Source: Malacoplasma iowae
Lineage (GTDB): Bacteria; Bacillota_I; Bacilli_A; Mycoplasmatales; Mycoplasmoidaceae
Length of the DNA stretch: 64,000 nt
NCBI RefSeq assembly: GCF_900660615.1
Contig: NZ_LR215023.1
Span: 744,001 to 808,000, forward strand
Direction: 5' to 3'
This document shows positions 1 through 10,525 of the stretch, in pieces. How positions within the stretch are numbered: the first letter of the stretch is position 1; each line of letters starts with the position of its first letter. The notes below the pieces were generated by a model. The model saw only the letters and a list, made by a program, of their open reading frames with translations, was not told where the DNA came from and searched no databases. Made by a program: the position numbers and the translations under genes.

Positions 1-848
1 GATCTATTGTATTTTTTATTAATATCTTTTGTAGTTATATTTTTTATATAGATAAACAAATACGCCACAATTGTTGCTAATGTAAATCAAAATATTGGAG
101 CAGATGGGAATCCAATTGGTAACAAGTTATAAACTGAACCATATTCACTATAAGAACTATCAATGCTATTGAATCAATCGTTTTTTGATAAACCTGTTGT
201 ATTAAAACCAACTCCAAAGAAGTTTATAAAAATTGATATGTATCCAAAATAAATTAACATAAATAATATCATTGATACCATACTTCATTTAGTAAACTGT
301 TTTGATGTTAGCAATACAAAGACTGCAAATAATAAATTAATATAATGCAATAAGAATATTAAAACATTTGGATATGTTCCAATAAATATATATTTTCAAA
401 AGTTACCACTAATATCTTTATCTGTTGATACTACAAAAAATATTGTGATAATACTTCCAATAATAGAAAACGGACATAATATTTTGGCCATATTTTTTGT
501 TTTATCAACTATTAAAAATATTGGTAAAACAAGTCCAATCATAGGACATAAGTCTAATAAGAAAACCCTACTTATACTATAAGAGTAATTATAATAATCA
601 TTACTTTTTCACTGACTTCAACTTAGTGGTTGATCAATTAAAACCTTAATATCACCAGATCATCTAACAACTATAAAATAAATTAATCAAATAATAGAAA
701 TAACAATAGAGAATCAATAAGAATTTATAACCCTGTATACCCTATTGTATTTTAGTGTTACAAAATAATGAAATAATATCATTGTTGTAACTGATAACAC
801 AGTTACAATACGAAGAAGTAAACCAAGTCAATTAAATCCTGAACCCAT
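1..848 (-). CDS. polytopic membrane protein, YwaF/TMEM164-like (partial)
   Basis: The ATG at 848 follows AAGGAGTAAAT, a good ribosome binding site. The frame is open to the window edge, so the C-terminus is missing. The visible 282 residues form about seven hydrophobic segments, with Trp, Tyr and Phe enriched at their ends. One segment, LLDLCPMIGLVLPIFLIV, resembles the LxLC...P pattern of the YwaF/TMEM164 family of small integral membrane proteins. That family has no settled bacterial function, and this placement is inference from the helix pattern. The gene lies 51 bp downstream of the 900-2915 gene on the same strand and has its own RBS, so it is probably the last visible gene of the same transcript. 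Confidence 0.6.
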
Positions 849-899
849 ATTTACTCCTTTAGATGGTTTTTTTTATTTTATATAAAAAAATAGAAAAAT

Positions 900-2915
900 C
901 TATCTTTTTTTTCTATATTTTGCAGATAAAACTTTAAATGAGAAATAACCAAAAATTGCAACAAGGATTAATGCTAAGAATGTAGCAACTGAAATTGCAA
1001 CAATATTGCCTGTACTTAAACCAGAATTGACATCAACAACAGTAAGTATTGTATAAACCATACCCAAATAATTTATAAAACCAATAAGTGATGCAATTAT
1101 ATAAGCAAATAAAACTGATTTTCTTTCTTTATCTTTTTTAGATAATTCATCTCTTTGTCTAATTTTATTTATTAACATTTCAATTGATGTTTTAAGTTCG
1201 CTTAGTTGATCTATTTTTTTAACTATATGTTTAATATGAAAAATTTCAAAAAAATCATCGTATCAATTCAATATTAAATTTTCTAGCGATTTAAGTTTTT
1301 CTTTGTGATAAATATCAATGTTGTGGTACAAATCATAATTAAATTCAAGTTCTATATCTTTCATCTTTCAAAGTCTACTTTGTGAGTAAATTTGAGCTCA
1401 CATATAATATTCATATAAACCACTTGAGTTGTTTGCATCTAACAAACTTTTTTGAAATACTTCAGTATTATTTTTAATTAAAAGCATTGATGGTTTATTA
1501 CTTAAAAAAGTTATGTAGTCATAATTTAATTCACAACAAGAATTTTCAATTTTTTCACTCAATGATTCAGATAATTTTGATAAAACAAAACTATTTTTAT
1601 TCACAATATCAACTAATTGCTTATATTCAATAAAGTGTCCAGTTGAATAATCCATACCAAATAGTTCTGGTGATATAGTCAAAAGATATATCATTTTAAG
1701 ATTTTTGTTTTTATCAAATAAATCATATTCACTAATTATTGGAGTTTTTGATTTTAAATAAACCTCAACAGAAAATATTGGACTTATTAAAGAATCAACC
1801 TCAAATGTTTCTTGTTCTATAAGAGTGTCTGCAATATCTTCTGCACTTTTTATATTTTTAATCGATATTATTTTATCTCTATCAAGATAAGTTGTTCTTA
1901 GGTAATTTGCTAATTCAAAAAAATCAATTTCAGAATTTTGGTTTGGATCTTCTTTTAATAAAGATGGTTTATCTAAAAGTTTTAAAATGAATTCTGGTTT
2001 TTGTGATGTAAAGTAAATTTTAAGTTCTTCATATAAACATAATGCTATTAATGAGCTTGTTAAAATTGAAAAAAATAAATCTTTTTCAATATAATTTTTT
2101 GTTTTCTCTGAAACATCATTAAAATACAAAAACTTTCTATTTACAAAATTAATTCAGTTTTGATGAAGAGATTCAATTGTTATTTGTTGAAAATCAACCT
2201 TAACTTTAGCTTTATCTGTAGGTTTAATTGATTTTTTATTTGATGGTTGGTAATTTTCTAACATGTGTAAGATGTTATTTAACGATAAAGGAAATAGTTG
2301 TTTATTAATAAAATGCTTAATTAAATTGTAAAAATATATTTTATCTACACATTCTAAAAAATCAATTCCTTCAGAATCATTAAAAACTTTATTAAAACTA
2401 AATCCACCAGATAAAAGTTTAGACTCATCATCTAGAAAAAAAGAAAGTTGTAGTTGTGATATATATGTATATAAATATGAATTAGGATTAATATCAATAG
2501 CAAAATCATATTTTCTATCTAAAGAAGTATCTCCTAAAACTTCAACATCACTTTCTGGAATAATATTTTTAATATATAATGGTTCATTAAATTTATCAGT
2601 CTCTTGAACAAAAAATAAATCACAATTTTCACTACCAGTTTTAGATGCAATTTTTTTTAAAGCAAGATTAAGCATCAATTTTATTTTGTTGTTTTTAGTT
2701 AAGTTATCAATTTCAACAAATTTTTCTAATTCATCTTCATCCATATTTTTTTGGATTTTAGGTAAAACTTTATTTACAAAAAAACGATTAGGGTGGTTTT
2801 GCAAACTAGTAAAAAATTTATCATTGATTTCATCAATGTAGAATGGTGTTAAATTTTTTATTTTTAGACCATTAAATTCTTTCTTTTGTGTTGTTACACT
2901 TTTTTTATTAGCCAT
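900..2915 (-). CDS. unknown 671-aa protein, tandem paralogue of the 2928-4913 gene
   Basis: One continuous frame with UGA read as Trp; a standard-code reading splits it into three pieces. The ATG at 2915 follows AGGAGGGTAGTAGT, and this RBS overlaps the stop codon of the upstream paralogue, so translation of the two is probably coupled. The N-terminus is soluble and shares the motif LTPFYIDEIN with the upstream protein, followed by a similar helix-rich domain (IKKIASKTG-type segment, DR..YAID motif). The last ~60 residues hold two transmembrane helices (FAYIIASLIGFINYLGMVY and VATFLALILVAIFGYF), so the protein is probably tail-anchored with the bulk in the cytosol. I recognise no family, catalytic motif or signal peptide. 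The pair looks like a lineage-specific expansion. Confidence 0.8.
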
Positions 2916-2927
2916 ACTACTACCCTC

Positions 2928-4913
2928 CTATCTGATTTTTTTCTTATTTTCTTTTCTATATTTTCTCTTTATATATAAAGGTTTAAAAATTGCATTCAGC
3001 AAGATTAAAAATAATATAAATACTAGCACTGTTCCAAAAGTTATTGTTCCTATATTAGCTGGGTTTTTAATCCCATCGCTTGAGTTTGTAACTGTTAAGA
3101 TAGAAAAAACAACAGTTAAAAAATCAGTTATTCCAAATAATGTTGCTGTTACAAATGCAAAACCAATATTTCTTCTTTCTTTTCCTTTACCATAAATTTT
3201 ATCTTCTCTATTAATTTTGTTTTTTAAATGACCAATCATTTTGTTGATATCGTTAAAATCATTAATTTTTTCAACAATTCTTTTTATTTCTGGAAGACCA
3301 TAAAAATTATCATATCAATCAAAATGTAATTTATCTAATTCATAACAATAGCTTCTTAATAAATGAGGATATTTATTTTTATAAGCATCAAAATTTGCTT
3401 CTATATCATTTGTTTTTCACACAAGTGCTTGAGTGTATATTTGAGCTCACAAATAATTGTTAAATAATTTTCTATTTGCATCAATTTCGTAATTAAATTT
3501 ATTTTTATTTTTAACAAGCAAAGGATTGTTATTTTTAATTATTATAGAAGTTAGAGATTTATTGTAAAAAGAAATATAATCATAATTTCATTCACATATA
3601 GTTTTATCTACAATATTACTTACTATTTTATTTCATTCATCATCAAGTTTTCATTCACCAATATTTTTAACTAGATCAGAATATCTAATGAAATTAAAAT
3701 TAGTATCATTTAAACCAAATAATTCTGGATTCATGATTAATAAATAAAATATTGTTATTTCTCTATTTTTTGAAAATAAATTACTATCTTCATCTAAAAA
3801 AGGAATATCGCTATTTCTAATAATTTCATAATTTCACATTGGGACACCAAATGAACGATTTTCATCTTCATCAAACTGAATTAAAGCATTAATCGCTTCA
3901 TCAGCGTCCATTATCTTTTTTCACTTTATTTTTCCTCAGTGAAAATAGTTATTTTTTAAAAGTATAGCTAATTGGTTAAAATCTTCTAAATAATCTTGTT
4001 GCAAATCTTCTTTAATTGTGATGACTCTTTTTAATAATGGGATATAAATTTCTGGTTCCGAATGTCTAAAGTATATTTTTAGTTCCTCATAAACTGCTAA
4101 AGATATCATTAAAACAATTAAAATTGAATAAAATAATTCATTGGTATATCAAGACATTTTCTCTTTACTAAAACTATTATTGTTTAAAAATTTGTCTTGA
4201 ATTAATTGGCTTCATTTCATGAATAACTTATCAACATTAATATCGCTTTTAGAGTTATTGTTTATAACATCACCAAAAAGTGCCAAAATATTATTCAAAG
4301 ATATATTTCTAAGCTCTTTAGAAAAAAAGCATCTTACCAAGGAATTTAAATATATTCTTTCAAATATATCATACTTATCACTTTTACTATCATTACCTCA
4401 ATTTCAACTAACAGCTCCAGAAAGCATTTTATTATTCTCATCTAAATAAAAAGAAAATTGAATTTGTTCAATATATTTGAACAAATAAGTGTTTTTATCA
4501 ACATCAATAGCATAAATATATCTTCTATCTGAATGAATATCACCAATTACTTTTAAATCATATAATTCATATTTTTCTTCTACAAAATATGGTTGTTTAT
4601 TATCTTCATAACCCTTTTCAACAAAAAGGTCATGTTCTTTAGTACCGGTCTTAGCAACTATTTTTTTTATAATTCTATTTATTAATAATAGTATGGTATT
4701 GTGATCAGAAATACTTTCTGTATCCAATATTTTTTTTACTTCTTTTAAACCAATATTTTTTTCTATTTTACTTAATATTTTAGTTGATAACCCATGATTT
4801 CTATATTTTTGTAAACTATCAAAAAATCTAGGATTTATTTCATCAATATAGAATGGTAAAACAGTTCTAGTTTTAAGGCTGTTTATAAAATTTTTATTTT
4901 CTTTATCACTCAT
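2928..4913 (-). CDS. unknown 661-aa protein, tandem paralogue of the 900-2915 gene
   Basis: I read this through as a single frame from ATG 4913 to TAG at 2928-2930, with many UGA codons as Trp. A GTG lies five codons upstream at 4928, but GGAGG at 4922-4926 is positioned to serve the ATG at 4913. The N-terminal motif VLPFYIDEINPRFFDSLQKY matches LTPFYIDEINDKFFTSLQNH in the downstream copy. Both share an internal DRRYIYAIDV / DRKYDFAIDI motif and an ELFGL/ELFGM motif. The C-terminus has two membrane helices around residues 590-640. An AAA ATPase gene lies upstream, but a hairpin terminator and a TATAAT box (4952-4957) separate them, so this gene probably starts its own transcript. Function unknown. 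Confidence 0.8.
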
Positions 4914-4951
4914 ATAAACAACCTCCACAAAATTATTACCAATACTAAAAA

Positions 4952-4957
4952 ATTATA
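4952..4957 (-). promoter_or_regulatory. candidate -10 box for the paralogue pair
   Basis: A perfect TATAAT on the minus strand, 39 bp upstream of the ATG at 4913 and just after the terminator of the upstream ATPase gene. No convincing -35 is visible, which is common in mollicutes. It suggests that the two paralogues, and perhaps the membrane protein at 1-848, form one transcription unit. Confidence 0.5.
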
Positions 4958-5040
4958 ATACAAATCAAATATTCTTATTAACTAACTATCTTGTAATTAT
5001 TAGCAGATATTTTTATTTTTATTATTAAAATTAACAAATA

Positions 5041-5103
5041 AAAAATCCCCACTTATTTAAGTAAGGGAAATTAATGTTTATTAATTGTTTTATAAACAAT
5101 TAA
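5041..5103 (-). terminator. two tandem hairpins ending the ATPase transcript
   Basis: On the minus strand, just after the TAG at 5110-5112, a perfect 10-bp stem (TTAATTGTTT / AAACAATTAA, 5081-5103) is followed by a second stem (5047-5067, GC-containing, with a 2-nt bulge). The second stem runs into a T-rich tract. The second hairpin is the better intrinsic terminator. Confidence 0.6.
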
Positions 5104-5109
5104 TAAAAA

Positions 5110-6273
5110 CTATAATTTGAAGATTGTTGATGAAAAATCACTAGATTTATCAATTTCAAATTTATTATCACAATAAATGTCATCAAAATCATATGTACTA
5201 TATGAAGATACTGTTGTAATTAATTGACTATTGTGTATATTTTTTTCTTTGTCTGAAAACATTTTTAAAATATAGTTTGTCTGTTCTAAACTTAAATAAT
5301 TATTTAGATCATCTATAAATAATATTGTTTTTTTATCTAGTGCTTTAAATATTGCTGTTAACAAATAAAATAGCCTTCTAACATTATCTGATTCATTTAC
5401 AGAATTAATAAAGTGAAAAATTCCATTTTCATCTTTTATTGACAACAATAAGTTAAATTCATTTAAACTTTCATCAGTAACTTTAAAGTCTTTAATGTTT
5501 ATATTTAAATCCTTAAAAACATTTAAATATCTTGTTCTATTTATTTCTATAAAATCTTTTGAGATAGAATATTTTTTAAATGATTTATTGTGCAAGTAAT
5601 TATCTTTAAAAAAAGTTATGTTTTTAAAAAAATCACTAATACTTATAGTAAGCATGTTTTTAGAAAAATTACATATTTTCAAAAGAATAGAATTTTTTAA
5701 ATTTAAGTAATTAGTGTTAGGTTGTTTATCTAATTCAAGTTCTTCTAAATTTAAATTAATATCAAAAATACAAGTATTACTTGAATCACTATTTGGTAAA
5801 TTAAGCGAAAATTCTAAGTTATTTTTTGAATATATTTCAATTCATTCCATATCATCAAAACCATCTGAACAAGAATAACTTATTTTTTCAAGTTGAGGAA
5901 AATACCCATTAAAAATTAATTCATATTTAAAAGATGTTTGATTTACATTAAAATATAAAATCACTTCTGTATCATTATAATCCTCGTCATTTTCTTCACT
6001 GAATAAAACAAATGGATTATAAAAGTTTCTCATTGATTTTAACGTAGTATCTAATTTAAACTCTGTTTCATATTTTATAAAGTTATTTATATAATCGATT
6101 GTAGTATTAATTAATTTAATAACACTTGATTTTCCAACAGATTTAGAACCAATGAAAACGTTAGAACAAGATGGCAAAACATCAATTTCATCAATTACAT
6201 TTCTATTTAATAAATCAATTTCTTGTCAATCTTTAAAACATGCAAAATTTCTAAACTTAATTTTAAATAGCAT
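5110..6273 (-). CDS. AAA-family ATPase (AAA15/OLD-like ATP-binding protein)
   Basis: 387 aa, starting at an ATG after AGGAGTGATT. The N-terminus MLFKIKFRNFACFKDW is the first beta strand and loop typical of RecF/OLD-type ATPases. A P-loop follows at residues ~42-50 (GSKSVGKSS), and Walker B lies near residue 317 (TILFIDD). A segment with NVRRLFYLLTAIFKAL just before Walker B sits where the ABC-like signature helix lies in AAA15/AAA21 proteins. No nuclease (TOPRIM) domain can be seen after the ATPase, so a stand-alone ATPase is more likely than a full OLD nuclease. Relatives act in phage defence, toxin control or DNA repair, but nothing here decides which. It is monocistronic, with its own terminator. 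Confidence 0.75.
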
Positions 6274-6344
6274 AATCACTCCTAAACAATATATTAATTT
6301 TAATATAAATCTTTTTCTTTATTTAATATTTAAAAATATAAAAA

Positions 6345-6371
6345 ATTCCAAGACTAAAAAGCCATTGGAAT
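6345..6371 (-). terminator. intrinsic terminator of the broken lipoprotein gene
   Basis: The stem ATTCCAA / TTGGAAT with a 13-nt loop is followed on the minus strand by TTTTTTAT. It begins 6 bp after the stop codon at 6377. Confidence 0.75.
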
Positions 6372-6376
6372 ATTTA

Positions 6377-9199
6377 TTAGTTTTTATATGAATTAATAAT
6401 TGGAAATGAAACTGGAAATTTAATAAATAAGAACGTAATAACTGAACTTGCAGTAATATCAATACTAAACGCACTAGTTGTAAACGAATTAACTCAATTA
6501 TTATTTTCATCAAGAATTTTAAAAGGTAAAAATGATGTTGATGTGAAGTTATTTATATTAACATTAATATATAAATCTAAGACTTCATCACTATATCATA
6601 AAGCACCTTGTCTAACATTTAATGGAAGTCAAAAATGAAGTGCATTAATATCTTGATTATTAGAATCTTTTTCTGGTTTGATTGTTGTCATCTGACTATA
6701 AGTAAATAAAAGATTTTGTTTTACTAAATTTAAATTTGAATAATCTTTAATTAATATTTTATTTAATTTATTTTGGTTTGTAACTTCTGTTTTGTAACGA
6801 GTTATTTTACTTGTTAAGTCATTATATGATCCAGCATCTGTATTTTTAAAACTATTAACTGCTTTATCAAAATTATCTTTTGAAATCTTTTTTTCTGAAA
6901 AACTAAAAGTATAGTCTTTCATATATAATCTATCGCTGTAATCAAAATCTTTTAAAATGTTTTGGTTTTCACTTATATAAAGCATTCCTGTAAAGTTATA
7001 AACTTTAGCTAGCATTTGTACATATTTTGAAGCTACATTTGATCAAATACTTGCACCACTTGAATTTAGTGTTTTATTATTAAAACTATCAGAAATACTT
7101 TTGAATAAACCTGGTGCATCTAAATATATATCTGCTACATAAGGAATTTGATATCCAAAAACTCATTTATCATCATCTATTTTAGTTGGATTTAATCATA
7201 AATTTTGATTTGTAACATTATAATCAAAAACTAGTTTGTCATTCTTTTTAATAGTTACTTTATCAGGAAGTTGTTTTATAATGTCTGATTTTTTAAATTT
7301 ATATCATTCTTTACCTGAATTAGTATTTAATATTATATATTTATTGAAATTTGATTTATTATTTGCAACCATGTTTTCAATTTCTTGTGTATTGATTCCC
7401 ATTTTTTGTAAATCAATTGTATCTGGAACAATATCTTTTAGTGGATTTAAATCTATATTTAAATCTTTATTAAAAGTATATGTGTATTTATAACTGTAAG
7501 TTAGAGTTTTAGTTTCTTTTTTGTATTCAATTTTTGTCTGTTCACCTTTTCTTGTTGTATCTTTTAAAAATAGATCTGCAATTGGTTTAATTGTATAAAC
7601 AAATATTTTTTTGGCATTGTCATAACTAAGATTTGTATTTTCTGTTATTAATACTTTTAATATCCCAGACAAAGTTTGGTCATTTATAAGCGTTGATAAA
7701 ATAGTTGTAATGCTTTCTTTATTTTCAATTATGATTTGCAATACAGTTTTACTATTGTTTTGATCTGCAAAAACTTTTTGAATCAATTCAATAATTCCTT
7801 TATATTTTTCACCAACAACTTTTGAAATCATATTAATTACTGTTTGATCTTTTAAAATTGTTTTTAATAATTTATCAATTGAATCTCCATTAAAAAGTGA
7901 ATCTATTATAGTGTTTAAATATTCTATATTTTTAATACCTAAAGTTTTAATTAAATCTTGAAATTGTTTTTTTAAATCTGATTTTTCTTCTTCACTCATT
8001 GAAGGTTTTATTTTATCAACAAAAGCACTTATTAAATTATCAACAAAAAAATCGTTTCCAATAAATTGTGTAATTACACTTACAACAAGTTGTTTATTGT
8101 TTCCAATAATATCAAGGATTGGTTCTTTTGTATTTAAAAGCTTTTTAATGGCATCAATTAATACTTTATTATCTGGTAATACTTTTGCCTCAATTAATAA
8201 ATCTACAATACTATTAGACGATGATTCTACAAATTGAGCTACAGTTTCATTTTTTGATATTTAATCAACTATATTACTAATTAGTGTAACAATTTTTTGT
8301 ATATGATTTTGAACATTATTAATTTGTTCTGAAATTTCTTTACCAAGAGTATCATTTGTAAGTTTATTGTAATTATCAATAACTTGAGAATCTTTTATTG
8401 CTGAATTGTAATCCAATGTAGATGTTACATTTTCATACTCTGTTAAAAAAATATTTGAATATGTTCCAAATGTGAAACTAAAATTATTTAAAACAATTTT
8501 GTCATCTTTTTGTTTATCTTCTTCTTTTACATTTACATCATTATTTTTAGAAATTAAAAAATCAACTGATGGAAATTGTAAACCTAAAAAGAATCTATTG
8601 TTGTATTTATTAATAGTTAAATTAGGTTTTAAGTCTTTTATATTTATATTTAAAAAAATATATTCATTTTCATTTAATTCATATGAATGATTATTAATAA
8701 CTAGGTTTTCTGGTTTATGATTTTCATTAATGATTTTTAGTGAAACACTAACAGATACTTTTTCATTTTCATTAATGGTAATAGATGGCGTTTTATTAAA
8801 ATAAAAACTAAAATAAGATTTGTTTGTTAAATACAATCAATATAAATAACTATATATATCCAAAGTTAAATTATCTTTATTTATTTTTTTTAATTCTTCA
8901 TCAGTTTTTATATCATTAGTTAAAACTTCATTAATGCTTTTATACACATCTCCTGCATTGTCTTTACTAACATTTATAGATGTTATATTTTTTTTAGATT
9001 TTGATGCTTTTTCAATTTCTGGTTCTATCTTACCTTTTATAAAAGGTCTACTTATCAAATTTCCATTATCTTGTCCTAAATTTGGATTATCATTAATGTT
9101 ATTAGTTTTAGCACCCTTAGCACAAGAAGCTAATGGAACAGCAATTATAGAGGTTGCTGATATTAATGGCAAAAATTTAAAAAATACATTTTTAATCAT
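6377..9199 (-). pseudogene. large lipoprotein gene interrupted by an in-frame TAA (MOLPALP-like)
   Basis: Full coding capacity is 941 codons. The product begins MIKNVFFKFLPLISA and has a lipobox LASC with Cys at residue 26, so it would be an acylated surface protein. Codon 313 is TAA (8261-8263). The same frame then continues for a further 627 codons and stays collinear with the intact paralogue at 10526-13423: shared MSQEEK/MSEEEK, LNPTK, and a Tyr-rich NFDYNDTLYMSDY / DFDYSDRLYMKDY motif. The downstream half has ATG codons (for example at 7999) but no signal peptide, so only a 312-aa lipoprotein fragment should be exported. The middle region is made of amphipathic ~30-residue helices rich in Ile, Leu and Lys, as in the mollicute paralogous lipoprotein families. 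A sequencing error or an allele of recent origin are the alternatives. Confidence 0.8.
8261..8263 (-). other. premature stop codon inside the lipoprotein frame
   Basis: TAA interrupts the frame between ...SNIVD and ISKNETVAQFVE. The frame stays open on both sides, and alignment with the paralogue (…EFVKIADILFTSIG…) passes through it without a gap. That points to a single-base nonsense change rather than a gene boundary. No ribosome binding site or ATG follows it closely. Confidence 0.8.
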
Positions 9200-9304
9200 A
9201 ACTTTTAACTACCCAACTTTTTATTTTTTAAGTTTATCACTTTTTAGTTTTTTTACACATTTTTCATTGTTAAAAAAATTTCTAATTCTATATCACAATA
9301 AAAT

Positions 9305-9333
9305 AAAAAACCAAACCAGGTTTTGGTTTGATT
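9305..9333. repeat. 29-bp target duplication, left copy (terminator hairpin)
   Basis: Identical to 10496-10524 and directly abutting the IS at 9334. The core pairs CCAAACC with GGTTTTGG around AGG, which is the terminator hairpin of the lipoprotein gene at 10526-13423. The duplication therefore copies a terminator. Confidence 0.9.
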
Positions 9334-10495
9334 GCTCGATTGACATGTGAAGTGCAACACTCAAAAAAGAGTGTGCACTTCATTTGTTTTGTTTGTAAGT
9401 GTTCACTAATAAAAAGATAATGAATATTAGGAGTGCTTATGAAAACTTATAAACATTTAACAAAAGAAGAAAGATGCTTAATTTATTTTCTTTGAAATAA
9501 AGAAAAATATTCTATGAATAAGATTGCAAAAATCTTAAATAAAAACAAATCAACAATATCAAGAGAATTAAAAAGAAACACATCTTCAACAGGGATTTAT
9601 TATTCATCAACTGCTCACAAAAAATACATTAGAAGAAAATCAAATTGTCATATGTTTTTTATGTTGAAGTACAAAAACTTCACAGATCTTTTTATTCAAA
9701 AATTTAATCCTAAATCTCATGGTGTAGAAGCTACAATTTTTTGAATAAAAGAAAACTATCCGTTAGTTAAAGTTCCAAGTGCTAGGCAAGTATTTAGATG
9801 AATCAATAGCAAGATTTGAAAGATACAAAGAAGAGATTGTTTAAGAAGAAAATATGTTAAAGGAAAAAGAAGAAAAATAGGTATATTTTCTAAAATTGAT
9901 GGAAAATACTGCATTCCTTATAGTCTAAGACCAGAAAAGATAAACAATAGAAAAGAATTTGGACATTGAGAAGCTGATCTAATAGTTAGTAAAAGGCAAA
10001 GTGGTTATTACCACTTATTGACATTAGTGGAAAGAAAAACAAGGTTGGCAATTATTAGAAAAATAAAAGGGAAGAACGCTAGATCAATGATGGCTAAAAT
10101 GTATACCATTATTCGAGATGAAAAACTCCCAATAAAAAGCATCACTGTTGATAATGGGTTAGAGTTTCAAATGATGGGAATAACTGCAAAACAATTCAAC
10201 TTTAAAGTTTATTATTGCCAACCTTATTCTTCATTCCAAAGAGGGTCCAACGAGAACATAAATGGGATAGTTAGAAGATGATATAAAAAAGGAACTGACT
10301 TCAGTTTAGTAAGTGAAGATAAAATAAAAACTCTTGAATGAAAAGTAAACAACATCCCAAGAAAAATGTTTGGTTATAAAACAGCTTACCAAATGTATCA
10401 AGAAAATATTTAAAACAAAAAAACTCTCAACTTATATTTCAAAGTCGAGAGTTTAATGTAACATTGAAGTGTTGCACTTCACATGTCAGTTAGGG
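9334..10495 (+). mobile_element. IS30-family insertion sequence, copy 1 (1162 bp)
   Basis: The ends were fixed by comparing three copies. It begins GCTCGATTGACATGTGAAG and ends CTTCACATGTCAGTTAGGG, and the inverted-repeat core is TGACATGTGAAGTGCAACAC. The first ~50 bp fold into a 13-bp hairpin with an A6 loop (9349-9381), which may block read-through translation or transcription from outside. One transposase gene fills the element. An internal hairpin (10421-10454, AAACTCTC / GAGAGTTT) ends its transcript. It is flanked by 29-bp direct repeats. It sits between two lipoprotein genes without breaking either. Confidence 0.93.
9439..10413 (+). CDS. IS30-family transposase, copy 1
   Basis: 324 aa, ATG after TAGGAGTGCTT. 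The N-terminal helix-turn-helix is MNKIAKILNKNKSTISREL, the classic IS30 DNA-binding motif. The C-terminal DDE catalytic domain shows HWEADLIVSK (first Asp), SITVDNGLEF (second Asp) and SSFQRGSNENINGIVRRWY (Glu within the NENxN motif). The length is normal for the family and the frame is intact with UGA as Trp, so the enzyme is probably active in this host. Copies 2 and 3 encode the same protein. Confidence 0.95.
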
Positions 10496-10524
10496 AAAAA
10501 ACCAAACCAGGTTTTGGTTTGATT
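10496..10524. repeat. 29-bp target duplication, right copy; terminator of the lipoprotein gene
   Basis: The same 29 bp as at 9305-9333. It overlaps the last bases before the stop (10526-10528) of the minus-strand lipoprotein gene, so this copy still serves as its terminator. Confidence 0.9.
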
Positions 10525-10525
10525 T

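Noticed and set aside
900-2915. Three separate small genes in this stretch
   Set aside because: The apparent breaks are UGA codons. With UGA as Trp the frame is continuous, as is its tandem paralogue.
4914-4928. GTG at 4928 as the start of the 2928-4913 gene
   Set aside because: It would place the GGAGG motif inside the coding region. The ATG at 4913 has that motif at a normal distance.
8261-8263. Programmed readthrough or recoding at the lipoprotein TAA
   Set aside because: TAA is a normal stop throughout the window, and no structure or pyrrolysine-type signal is visible after it. A nonsense mutation is simpler.
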